Origin: Granulicella tundricola MP5ACTX9
GTDB lineage: Bacteria; Acidobacteriota; Terriglobia; Terriglobales; Acidobacteriaceae
Reading direction: 5' to 3'
NCBI RefSeq assembly: GCF_000178975.2
Contig: NC_015060.1
Span: forward strand, 1-64,000
Length of the DNA stretch: 64,000 nt
This document shows, one piece after another, positions 50,132 to 58,527 of the stretch (the stretch's first letter is position 1; every line of letters begins with the position of its first letter). The translations under genes were made by a program, and so were the position numbers. Under the pieces are notes generated by a model. It was not told the DNA's origin, ran no database searches, and saw nothing but the letters and a program-made list of their open reading frames with translations.

Positions 50132-50721
50132 GGGAGTATCTGCTCTCCTATCTGCTCGTAATCGTTCCAGGCCGACCAGGCACGGGCATCGTCCGCCTGA
50201 TTCACTGGCACGCCTTTCAGCGCGGCTTTCTGGAAAGCAATCAGCCGGTGAACGCATCCTTTGAACGTCGGAATCTTCAATTCCTCCAGAGTGGCCCGAG
50301 CTTCGTCTCCATCTTTGTTCGGCCTAGGATGAACGATGGTCAGCAGCACCCGATAGGAAACGTTGCGCAGCCCCTTCAAGGCCTCAACGGTCAGAATCAG
50401 CGCGTCCAGCGCCAGCACGTCCGGGGTAGAAGGGATGATGAGCAGGTCGCATCCTTCGGCCAAGGCTTTCAAGTCTTCCTGGTTTGGGCGCGCCTGCGTG
50501 TCGATGACGAGGTGCTCGAACTCACGTCCCAGTTTTGCGGCCTGGCGCTCGTCTGCTACGCGGAAGGGAAGTGAGCCCCTTTGAGCCCACGCCGTTGCGC
50601 TACGGTTCTCATCCCCATCCAGAAGAAGAGTAGGGGCCTTCCCCGCCAGATAGGTCGCAAGGTGAACGGCGGTGGTGGTCTTCCCTACGCCCCCTTTAAA
50701 GCTGGCAATCGTAATAATCAT
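50128..50721 (-). CDS. parA: ParA-family partition ATPase
   Basis: 197 aa. Deviant Walker A KGGVGKTTTA (residues 9-18) after ITIASF; the Walker A' LLLDGDENRSAT and motif VIDTQARP are present. The short length without an N-terminal HTH marks it as type Ib (ParF/Soj-like). It moves plasmid copies apart. Coupled to the RHH partner gene and 40 bp downstream of palindrome P3. Confidence 0.9.
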   Translation of the reverse strand: MIITIASFKGGVGKTTTAVHLATYLAGKAPTLLLDGDENRSATAWAQRGSLPFRVADERQAAKLGREFEHLVIDTQARPNQEDLKALAEGCDLLIIPSTPDVLALDALILTVEALKGLRNVSYRVLLTIVHPRPNKDGDEARATLEELKIPTFKGCVHRLIAFQKAALKGVPVNQADDARAWSAWNDYEQIGEQILP

Positions 50722-50762
50722 GCTGAAAGTCTAGCCTGCTGGGCCGTCAGAATGCCAGCATT

Positions 50763-50774
50763 TTGCGTACGCAA
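50763..50774. promoter_or_regulatory. Palindrome P3 upstream of parA
   Basis: Perfect palindrome TTGCGTACGCAA 42 bp before the parA start, overlapping the expected parA promoter. Partner binding here could autoregulate the operon and act as parS. Confidence 0.6.
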
Positions 50775-50876
50775 TCATTTACGCCTCAGGTACGCGATTG
50801 AAAGTAGCACTCTGGTTTCAGGGTCAGGGGCAAATCGAAACGAAACTACCGCGAACACTCAGGCGGCTGAATAGAC

Positions 50877-50884
50877 GCGTACGC
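50877..50884. promoter_or_regulatory. Palindrome P4 near the par genes
   Basis: GCGTACGC with AAAA on one side only (CGCGTACGCAAAAG), a likely degenerate member of the set. Confidence 0.45.
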
Positions 50885-50969
50885 AAAAGTCCAGCAACCC
50901 AAATACGTGGATCGTGACTTTACTGTGCATGGTCTACTTAACCCAACACAGCTCTTACGTTCCGTGAAT

Positions 50970-51466
50970 CTACCGGACTCTCCGGTTCTTCTCGCACTCG
51001 AACTCCACGGCGAATTGCTCGCCCTCGCTCTCGAGTACGCGCGCCAACACGAGCAGGCTCTCGGCGAGTTGCTCCACCGAGCCGAAGTCAACCTGCAGCC
51101 TCCCGCGGCTGAGTGTGATTGAATCGGGAAGGGAAGCGAGTGATACCGGGTCGAGGTCGCGCCGGACCATCGACCGGAGGCGCCGCTTGGAAACTGCCGA
51201 CTTCTCCCCTCGTAGCGTATAGAAGAGCTTTGCCGTGTCCTCGGTATCCCGCACACGCTTAGAAAATCCGCCAACACCTGCCGGTCGAGCAGCCGTGATG
51301 TACCAACCTGAACCGAAGGCAGCAGCTTGAGCAGTTCCTGGGCGGCCCGCGGCTGAAGCTCGAAGAGCTTCTCGATGTCGCGTCGGTCGTGGTGCGACCG
51401 GACGGAGTGCGTGATGGTTTTGGTGATCTCATGCAGACGCGGCAGCCAGGAGATAGGGCGGGGCAT
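50970..51466 (-). pseudogene. Conserved hypothetical gene interrupted by a frameshift
   Basis: The first 70 residues (MPRPISWLPRLHEITKTITHSVR... LPSVQVGTSRLLDRQVLADFL) read in one frame and continue after about 51255 in another: RDTEDTAKLFYTLRGEKSAVSKRRLRSMVRRDLDPVSLASLPDSITL, ending FAVEFECEKNRRVR. The two parts join smoothly as one protein of about 165 aa, the size of acidobacterial relatives I recall. A GTG at 51254 could allow translation of the second part alone. Function unknown. Confidence 0.65.
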
Positions 51467-51615
51467 CGGGGTGGAACCTCCTGAACGCCAGCAACAAAGG
51501 CCAACTTTAGATCATTTCAGGAGCGCGGGTATGGCTGCGCGATCGCGCATTTATGCGTTCTCCTCAAGCCTTAGAACGCACCCGATAATCCAACTTATCG
51601 TGCTACCGTCACCCT

Positions 51616-52578
51616 GTGAGCCAAGAAACAGCCATCTCGGTGCTAAACACGGCAGAACAGGCGTCCAACAGCTCTCAAGCCCGCCTGATAGCGCTCGTGC
51701 TCGACGGAGTCACCTCCGAGCACTCCCGCCGCTCCTACCGGACCGGCCTCACAGCCTTCTTCGGCTGGATACGAGTCGGCGTAGACGTCTCAGGAACGGA
51801 GCCGGCCTTCACGAAGGCGCTCGTCCAGCTGTACCGGTCCTCGCTGCTGGTTCAGGGCCTTTCCTCGTCGACCGTGAACCTCCGGCTGTCGCCGCTGCGC
51901 AAGCTCGCCCGCGAGATGGCCGACAACGGGATGCTCGACCCGGCTACGGCCGCGGCGATCGAACGCGTGCCCGGGGTCGAGAAACGCGGCAACCGGGTAG
52001 GGAACTGGCTCATGAAAGAACAGGCTAACGATCTGCTCAACGCACCAAACTCGAAGACTCTCACCGGGCTGCGTGACCGTGCGATTTTGGCCCTGCTGCT
52101 CGGGTGTGGTTTATGCCGGGCCGAGCTGTTACGCATCAACGTCGAAGACCTGCAGCAGAGGGAAGGGCGCTGGGTACTCCCGGACATGGAAGGGAAGGGA
52201 AGCAGGGTACGCACGGTCACCGTGCCAGCTGGCGTCAAGACCCGCATTGATGCCTGGCTCAAAGCTTCCGGCATCACAGACGCCCGGCTCTTCCGGCCGG
52301 TCAGCAAGGCCGGCGAGCTTGCCGGCACGGAGATTCGGGATGAGAAAGCAGTCTGGCGGCTGGTAATGCGTTACGCCAAGGCTACGGACCTGGGGAAGCT
52401 GGCACCGCACGATCTGAGGCGGACCTGCGCGAAGCTCTGCCGCAAGGCTGGAGGAGACCTCGAACAGATCCAGCTGCTACTTGGGCATGCCTCGATCCAG
52501 ACCACGGAGCGCTATCTTGGCACCGAGCAGGCGCTGGCTCATGCCGTGAACGATGCCATCGAATTAGATCTGAACTGA
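51616..52578 (+). CDS. Tyrosine recombinase, complete catalytic set
   Basis: 320 aa from a GTG at 51616. The N-terminal SAM-like domain covers about 20-110 and the catalytic domain about 135-310. All residues are present: R168 in CRAELLRI, K194 in MEGKGS, H265 and R268 in HDLRRT, H291 in LGHASIQTTERY, and the nucleophile Y300. This is a XerC/D-like enzyme next to rep and par, in a good position for multimer resolution or for integration of the replicon. In contrast to the recombinase at the left edge, nothing essential is missing. Confidence 0.9.
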   Translation: MSQETAISVLNTAEQASNSSQARLIALVLDGVTSEHSRRSYRTGLTAFFGWIRVGVDVSGTEPAFTKALVQLYRSSLLVQGLSSSTVNLRLSPLRKLAREMADNGMLDPATAAAIERVPGVEKRGNRVGNWLMKEQANDLLNAPNSKTLTGLRDRAILALLLGCGLCRAELLRINVEDLQQREGRWVLPDMEGKGSRVRTVTVPAGVKTRIDAWLKASGITDARLFRPVSKAGELAGTEIRDEKAVWRLVMRYAKATDLGKLAPHDLRRTCAKLCRKAGGDLEQIQLLLGHASIQTTERYLGTEQALAHAVNDAIELDLN

Positions 52579-52630
52579 CGGATTGATCCAGGCTTATCCG
52601 GGAGCGGGAATCGGAAACCGTCCATAGGCT

Positions 52631-52840
52631 ATGCGAGTGGCCGCAACGGACATTCCGACGGATTTTCGGATCCGGGGCCTAAACAGCGCGCTGGCAGATA
52701 TCCTGAAAGCCATGCCGACCCAACGCTTAGTCCTATTGCTTCTCGCCGGCCTATGTTTCATGTGGCTTTGCGTGCGGATCGGCAAGTATCTCTGGCGCGA
52801 GCTGAATGAGTACCTGCGAGATCAGCGATTTGGCGAATAG
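52631..52840 (+). CDS. Small membrane protein, doubtful start
   Basis: 69 aa; an internal ATG at 52713 would give 42 aa (MPTQRLVLLLLAGLCFMWLCVRIG...). One TM segment and a charged tail (RELNEYLRDQRFGE). No SD seen. Family unknown. Confidence 0.35.
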   Translation: MRVAATDIPTDFRIRGLNSALADILKAMPTQRLVLLLLAGLCFMWLCVRIGKYLWRELNEYLRDQRFGE

Positions 52841-52899
52841 TGGCGATCCAAGAACAGACTAATAACGCCTTGGCTCCGGACCGGCTCTGATCCCCGCAG

Positions 52900-53107
52900 A
52901 GTTCGACGGGCGCTCGTTCTGGGCGGGGTTCGCCACTCAGCGGCACGCCATCGTGCCAGCGCCTTCGACATAATGCGCCAGACCGAACACCGCTCGATCA
53001 CCAACGTCTCGTGCTTATTGCGCGACGCACAGATTTTCGGAATGCACCGGCAAGCATTCGCAGACAACGGTCTCGACATGATGCGCATGCTAGTGAAAGC
53101 CGCCTAA
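52900..53107 (+). pseudogene. Relic of a third tyrosine recombinase (C-terminal box)
   Basis: Frame fragments SFWAGFATQ and then, shifted, ARHRASAFDIMRQTEHRSITNVSCLLRDAQIFG match the C-terminal His-x-x-Arg/His box of tyrosine recombinases (pattern LRAGFAT, then ASAFDIMRQTGHRSI). The Tyr nucleophile position (RYVRDA in relatives) reads CLLRDA here, and at least one frameshift separates the pieces. It is clearly decayed. Confidence 0.5.
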
Positions 53108-53465
53108 CACGGGACCTTCCCTCTGAGCGTCCTAACACGCTAGCAACTTAGTGTCTAGAAGTCTAAATTCACAGTGCTTGCGCCGCCGCAGATTCGCTTT
53201 TTATTCGTCACTCCTGTTATATCTCATGGGAGGGGTCAATCATCGGGACGATGCCGCAGCTGACAAGAGGGGGGCGGTAAAGTCGCATCGATATGAAGTT
53301 TGATTCAATCATGGTCATCGTGGCGGAATCATCGTTACAGTTCAAGGGCGAGAGAGGCATCGCTCAGCCAACCCTGCGGTTATTAGCGTCTGGATCAAAG
53401 CGTGAGCCTTGCTCGCTTGATCTTCAGCAGTGTGATGCGCCGATTTCAGGCGCTTAGGAGTAAGA
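53108..53465. other. Intergenic region, no feature seen
   Basis: About 360 bp after the recombinase relic. Neither strand shows coding character or a strong repeat. Confidence 0.35.
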
Positions 53466-53693
53466 ATGACACTGAATCTCAGCTTTGAAGACTTGAAGCG
53501 GATCGCTCTCGACGGACGTGTGGTCAAGAACGGAATTACGTTAATCGTAGGACGCCCGTTGATCCCTGACGTGAAGACGGATACGAGTGGAAAGCTTGGC
53601 GAGGTGCGGTTCACGGTGGATGATCGGCAAGTCCAGCCGCATGGGCGACGGCTAGTCAAGCCGGCCGCCGGGACTTCACAGGCAGATAGCTGA
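53466..53693 (+). CDS. Hypothetical small protein
   Basis: 75 aa with AGGAG 5 nt before the ATG. Sequence MTLNLSFEDLKRIALDGRVVKNGITLIVGRPLIPDVKTD... is compact and beta-rich with a Lys/Arg-rich end. Family unknown. Confidence 0.5.
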   Translation: MTLNLSFEDLKRIALDGRVVKNGITLIVGRPLIPDVKTDTSGKLGEVRFTVDDRQVQPHGRRLVKPAAGTSQADS

Positions 53694-53823
53694 GTGTCGA
53701 GCGCCTCTTGCTTCATGCGGGGAGTTCAGGCGAGCCTGGAACGATGTTTCTGGTACGCGGAAGCCCACGCAGTCGTATATATTAGAGATACCCGCTGACA
53801 GGGCCGCAAGGTGTTGTCAGTCC

Positions 53824-53863
53824 AGAAGCCGCTTGGAGCGTAAGCTCCGGCGGCTTCTGTTTT
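53824..53863 (+). terminator. Rho-independent terminator
   Basis: Stem AGAAGCCGC (53824-53832) with GCGGCTTCT (53850-53858), a 17-nt loop and then GTTTT. Located between the 75-aa gene and the NYN gene. Confidence 0.75.
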
Positions 53864-53872
53864 GAGGATCAG

Positions 53873-54514
53873 GTGAGGTCAGTGAAGCGAACCTACGTCT
53901 ACGTTGATGGCTTTAACCTCTACTATCGAACCCTCCGAAAGACGAAGTTCAAGTGGCTGAACCTCGAAGCTTTGGTACGGAGTCTTCTTGACGATGAAAA
54001 TGAGATCGTATGCATCCGCTACTTTACCGCTCCCGTGAGTGGGAAGTTTGATCCCGGTGTCCCCGTTCGCCAGCAGCGCTATCTTCAGGCTCTACGAACT
54101 CTTCCTACGGTGTCAATCCACGAAGGGAACTTCCTGACCAGAGCGAAAATTAGGCCACTGGTGCACCCAGCTCCGGATGGTCCCACCCACGTTGAGATCT
54201 GGAACACCGAAGAGAAAGGCTCCGACGTCAATTTAGCCACGTATCTGATCCATGATGCATGGAGAGACCTCTTTGATGTCGCCGTAGTGCTCTCTCAAGA
54301 TACAGACCTGAATGAACCTGTTCGTATCGTGCGCGATGAGATCAAGAAATCGATCGGGGTGATCATTCTTGACGGGAAGGCGCCTGGCAAGCTCTCCACT
54401 TTCGGGAGCTTCGTCAGACACATAACGCACGCCGATCTTGCTGCTTCACAGTTTCCCGATATTATTCCGTTCGGTCAGCGGGGGAAGGCTGTTGAAAGAC
54501 CTTCTGAGTGGTGA
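53873..54514 (+). CDS. NYN-domain (PIN-like) ribonuclease candidate
   Basis: About 213 aa from the GTG at 53873; a GTG at 53882 is a likely alternative. Conserved acidic motifs: VYVDGFNLYY (Asp10), EEKGSDVNLATYLIHDA, VAVVLSQDTDL and GVIILDG. These are the LabA/NYN-type catalytic Asp positions of a metal-dependent RNase. No second domain. In other bacteria NYN proteins occur near defence genes; its role here is unknown. Confidence 0.75.
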   Translation: MRSVKRTYVYVDGFNLYYRTLRKTKFKWLNLEALVRSLLDDENEIVCIRYFTAPVSGKFDPGVPVRQQRYLQALRTLPTVSIHEGNFLTRAKIRPLVHPAPDGPTHVEIWNTEEKGSDVNLATYLIHDAWRDLFDVAVVLSQDTDLNEPVRIVRDEIKKSIGVIILDGKAPGKLSTFGSFVRHITHADLAASQFPDIIPFGQRGKAVERPSEW

Positions 54515-54727
54515 GCGTTTGCCGTCCGCGCTCCGATGCAGAAGATAAAAACGCCGGGAATGTAGACATTCGCTGCTAAAACACGTAACCCAGGCACCCT
54601 ACAGCTTCTACAGATCGTAGAGGCGAGAAACGCTCTGCCCTTAGAGAGCAATACGCTGAATCAGCCCACGACTACTGCCGTAGTGACTTTATCCCCCTGA
54701 CGGGTTACTGACGACTACGACTACGTT

Positions 54728-56779
54728 GTGTCAAGCTCTATAAAATTATGTTTAAAGACTGTCCACACGAAAGTGGAGTGGAGGTTTTGCTTGACTCGAA
54801 GAAAACGACTAGATCTGAGTTCCGCGTTAGCTCGAGGTGAATTTGTTCCGTACTTTCAACCGTTGGTTGATTTGCGAACCGGAGAACTGCGTGGCTGCGA
54901 GGTGCTCGCCCGGTGGGTCCATCCCACACGGGGGATTGTCCTTCCCGACGACTTCATTCCATATGCTGAGGAGAGCGGAATTATCGCGGCTTTGTCAGAA
55001 TGTGTTCTGTCAAAGGCTTTCGAAGCTTGCGCCACATTGAATCAGACGTTTGTGCTCTCGGTGAACATCTCACCGATTCAGTTTCGCGATCCTATACTTT
55101 CGAAGCGGCTTTCCGAGTTGTCCACGCGTCACCGATTCCCGCTCGATAGAGTGAAGGTCGAAATCACAGAGAGTACGCTCCTCACGAACCTAGCGGACGC
55201 GCAGTCTATATCGACGCAGCTGAAGCTGCTTGGGGTTAAACTTTCGTTGGATGATTTTGGAACTGGATATTCCAGTCTTGCTCACCTGCAGGCATTACCA
55301 TTCGATGAGATCAAGATAGACCGTAGCTTTGTGAGCTCGATGTGTTGTCGGCGCGAAAGTATGAAAATCGTTGCAGCCGTCATCGGTCTAGGTCGGAGTC
55401 TTGGTTTGACGACGGTCGCTGAGGGAATCGAGGAATCGGCCCAGGCGGACATGCTGCGCTGTTTGGGATGTGAGGTAGGTCAAGGCTGGTTCTATGGAAG
55501 GCCAGTTCCCATCGAGGAATTACAGGCCATGCTCGCTTTGAGCCGCCCCTCTTCTCATAGGGTGGGTCACACAAAGCAGGTGCCCAAGCAAAGGATTACA
55601 TCCTTTCTTGAAGCCCTGCCCGCCGCACGTCATGCGCAGCTTCAAGCTATTTATGATGGATCACCTGTAGGACTCTGTTTTGTCGATCGCGAACTGCGGT
55701 ATGTGAGCGTAAATCAGCGTCACGCGCAAATGAACGGTGCTCCCGCTGAGGCACACCTTGGACGGACCGTCCGGGAGATGGTTCCTGAGCCATTCTATGA
55801 AAAGGTCGTACCCTATCTCACTCGAGCTCTAGGTGGGGAGGCAATTCACGGTGTTGAGCTAGAGCGCAGGGATCACATCAAAGGGGTAAAGTGCGCAACG
55901 ATCCTGTCTACCTACCAGCCTGCTCAAGATGAAAACGGTGAGGTAATCGGCGTATCAGTGACAGTGGTCGACATCTCTGATCGAAAGGCAGCTGAAAGAG
56001 CACTTGCGGAAAGTGAAGATCACTTTCGCCATATGGTTCAACTTAACCCTCAGATACCCTACACGATGGACCCTAACGGCCTCATTCTTGACATGAGTCC
56101 CCGCTGGGCGGAACTCACGGGTTTAACGTTTGAGGAAACCTGTGGACGTGGTTGGCTACGGACGGTGCACCCCGAAGATGCGACTACGTTGGTTAGCAAG
56201 TGCCTGGCTGCAATAAAGGCAGCAGTTCAGATTGATGTTGAGTTCAGAGTCTTAGGGCGCGACAAGCTCTGGCACTGGATGCGATCTCGAGCCGCACCCC
56301 GCATGGATCGTGACGGAGCGATCATCAAATGGTATGGCAGTGTAGAGCTCATCGATGATCAGAAGCAGGCGCAGGAACAATTATGGGCGAGCCAACTGCG
56401 ACTGCAAACCATTATTGATACCTTGCCGGTAGGAGTCGTCATCGCGGAAGCCCCAAGTGGCCGAATTATCGGCCGCAATCAGAAAGCGGAAGCGATTCTT
56501 CAGCAGGATCCATTGCATTTCGAACAGATCGGGGACTATTCCAGGCGAGTCGCCTACCATCGTGACGGTCGCAGGTTGGAGTCCGATGACTTTCCTTTAG
56601 CGAAAGCGATTCTGCGTGGTCAGATCACGGACGCCGAACACGTCTATTACACATTCGGAGACGACGTAGGAAAGTGGCTAAGCCTTAGCGGAGCCCCCCT
56701 GAAGGACAGAGACGGCAAGATTGTGGGCGCGGTTGCGACCATACAAGAGCTGAATGGCGAGACGAGCCATCTAATCTGA
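54728..56779 (+). CDS. EAL-domain c-di-GMP phosphodiesterase with C-terminal PAS domains
   Basis: 683 aa (GTG start). EAL domain at about 35-275, with EVLARW (EAL as EVL), N113 in VNISPIQF, E147 in VEITEST, DDFGTGYSS (175-183), K197 in IKIDRSF, E in EGIEES and GQGWFYGRP. All metal and catalytic residues appear kept, so it can probably hydrolyse c-di-GMP. Three PAS domains follow (about 300-420, 430-550 and 560-680), an unusual order because sensors are more often N-terminal. No membrane segment, so it senses a cytoplasmic signal. Two gaps with no gene flank it. Confidence 0.85.
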   Translation: MSSSIKLCLKTVHTKVEWRFCLTRRKRLDLSSALARGEFVPYFQPLVDLRTGELRGCEVLARWVHPTRGIVLPDDFIPYAEESGIIAALSECVLSKAFEACATLNQTFVLSVNISPIQFRDPILSKRLSELSTRHRFPLDRVKVEITESTLLTNLADAQSISTQLKLLGVKLSLDDFGTGYSSLAHLQALPFDEIKIDRSFVSSMCCRRESMKIVAAVIGLGRSLGLTTVAEGIEESAQADMLRCLGCEVGQGWFYGRPVPIEELQAMLALSRPSSHRVGHTKQVPKQRITSFLEALPAARHAQLQAIYDGSPVGLCFVDRELRYVSVNQRHAQMNGAPAEAHLGRTVREMVPEPFYEKVVPYLTRALGGEAIHGVELERRDHIKGVKCATILSTYQPAQDENGEVIGVSVTVVDISDRKAAERALAESEDHFRHMVQLNPQIPYTMDPNGLILDMSPRWAELTGLTFEETCGRGWLRTVHPEDATTLVSKCLAAIKAAVQIDVEFRVLGRDKLWHWMRSRAAPRMDRDGAIIKWYGSVELIDDQKQAQEQLWASQLRLQTIIDTLPVGVVIAEAPSGRIIGRNQKAEAILQQDPLHFEQIGDYSRRVAYHRDGRRLESDDFPLAKAILRGQITDAEHVYYTFGDDVGKWLSLSGAPLKDRDGKIVGAVATIQELNGETSHLI

Positions 56780-56917
56780 TCGTGCCGGGTACTCGATACG
56801 TCGCGACCAGCGAAGGGATGTCGGCCTTGGTTGGCCTAAGTGATCGGCACACAATAGTTGATCAAATCCAGAACGGGTCGAGGAGCGTTTCTACCCAGAG
56901 GTTCTGATCTGTTATCC

Positions 56918-57157
56918 GTGTATCCCCCACCCAGGATTCTTTGGGCTGCCGTCCTAAAAGCATGTTCCGAGCAGGATCTGCAGCTCCTGCAATCAGGGAC
57001 TTTGATCAAGCGAGCTTTATTCGAGATCGAAGACGCTTCAAGTTTATTGAGAGAATGTGACGAATTTCTGCTCAGGCTGCGGTTAGAACGTGAGTCCAGA
57101 CGGAAAGCAACTGTGCGGAAGCATCAACATTCTGACAATGGTTCTTCGCTATCCTAA
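56918..57157 (+). CDS. Hypothetical small protein
   Basis: 79 aa from the GTG at 56918 (VYPPPRILWAAVLKACSEQDLQLL); an open frame starts at 56858 without SD. Helical with Leu/Arg-rich C-terminus (ECDEFLLRLRLERESRRK). Unknown function; the gene is weakly supported. Confidence 0.4.
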   Translation: MYPPPRILWAAVLKACSEQDLQLLQSGTLIKRALFEIEDASSLLRECDEFLLRLRLERESRRKATVRKHQHSDNGSSLS

Positions 57158-57460
57158 ATGACTTCTTCTTGGCGTCATCCCGAGTCTTCAAATGCGCCAG
57201 ACGTTGAAGATCTGCGGAAGAAATCATGGTTGACCGTTTCCGGCCGTCCTTAGATTATCCAGGTTGCATTATGTTCCCGAATATTGGCTTCGAAACCCTT
57301 TCCATGGAAGTGTGAGAATAGAGGACGTTTGTGGCCAAAGCAGACTGCCTACAATGTCCCTCGCTGATCCTACGAGTATCTGTCTTTTCTAACCGCAAGT
57401 GGCACCCCTTGTAAGGAACGCGGCAATCCTTCATCATGAGGGGCACCAGGTTGAAACCCC
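57158..57460. other. Intergenic region, no feature seen
   Basis: About 300 bp. Frames on the minus strand overlap the following gene and lack coding character. Confidence 0.35.
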
Positions 57461-58366
57461 TTGAGTGAAGCCGTGCGATATGAACTGAAGACCGAGATGG
57501 TGGCCGCAAATGACCTTGTATTTGAGGTTCTGACCTGCGGTACGGGCAAAACGCTTGCGCTTTGCTTGCACGGTTTCCCCGAGGTAGCTCTCAGCTGGCG
57601 TGAACAGATGTTAGCCCTTGCCGAGAGTGGGTACCGAGTATGGGCACCGAATCAACGTGGTTATGGCAAGAGCAGCCGACCACCCCGCATGCAGGACTAC
57701 GCTATAGAAAATCTAATGGCTGACGTTGCTGCCCTAATCGATGCTTCGGGTGCCCAGCACGTGGTTCTGCTTGGTCATGACTGGGGCGGCATCGTGGCTT
57801 GGTGTTTTGCCAGTCGACGTTTACGGCTTTTGGACAAGCTCGTGATCATCAACGTTCCGCATCCGGTGTGCTTCGCCAGGAGCCTGCGACGTCCTGAGCA
57901 GTTTGTACGTTCCTGGTACGCCGCGGCGTTCCAAATGCCATTCTTACCTGAGTGGTTTCTTCGTCGGAAAAATGCAAAGGGAATCGAAGAGGCTATGCTG
58001 CGAAGTTCCACCCGACCCGAATCGTTCTCCCGAGACCTGCTTGAGGCTACTCGTTCTAACGCCGCTGAACCCGACGCGCTGAAGGCTATGGTCGACTGGT
58101 ACAGGGCTTTTGTGTGCGGGGGCGGTCTCCAGCGTCAGCTTCGTTACGGCTTCCCCAGAATTGAAGTCCCAACCCTCCTAATTTGGGGTGAGGAAGATCG
58201 GTTCCTGACCAAAGCATCAACTATTGGAACGGAAGAGTTCGTCACCCTCCTCAGCATGCATTTTCTGCCTGGTGTCTCACACTGGGTTCAACAAGACGCG
58301 ACTGAGCAATGCAACAGGTTGATTCTTCAATTCATCAGCTTAGAACTAGCTACATCCGAAGCTTAA
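57461..58366 (+). CDS. Alpha/beta hydrolase (epoxide hydrolase-like)
   Basis: 301 aa from a TTG at 57461, or about 289 from the ATG at 57497. Oxyanion motif HGFP (37-40), nucleophile elbow GHDWGG with Asp107, acid Asp in WGEEDRFL and His in GVSHWVQ. The nucleophile Asp is that of epoxide hydrolases and haloalkane dehalogenases; no dehalogenase Trp pair can be assigned. Cytoplasmic, 160 bp upstream of the DUF2130 gene. Confidence 0.8.
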   Translation: MSEAVRYELKTEMVAANDLVFEVLTCGTGKTLALCLHGFPEVALSWREQMLALAESGYRVWAPNQRGYGKSSRPPRMQDYAIENLMADVAALIDASGAQHVVLLGHDWGGIVAWCFASRRLRLLDKLVIINVPHPVCFARSLRRPEQFVRSWYAAAFQMPFLPEWFLRRKNAKGIEEAMLRSSTRPESFSRDLLEATRSNAAEPDALKAMVDWYRAFVCGGGLQRQLRYGFPRIEVPTLLIWGEEDRFLTKASTIGTEEFVTLLSMHFLPGVSHWVQQDATEQCNRLILQFISLELATSEA

Positions 58367-58527
58367 GCATTGGAGGCATGGTGACTCATTGTTCCTCTCC
58401 TGCCTAACGCGGGCGTTGGGGTTAGCTTTTCAAGAATCATCTCTTTAGACGGCTCAACAATGTACGCCCAGTGATCTAGCACTTCGTATTCTGTTCGCCT
58501 ATACTCAGGGTTTGGAGAACAAGTGCA

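Noticed and set aside
49820..50257. Longer form of the ParA partner starting at 50257
   Set aside because: The extension overlaps parA in another frame and reads as its shadow; the ATGA-coupled ATG at 50131 is a natural start.
54233..54430. Minus-strand frame inside the NYN gene
   Set aside because: Mirror of the NYN coding sequence; no coding character.
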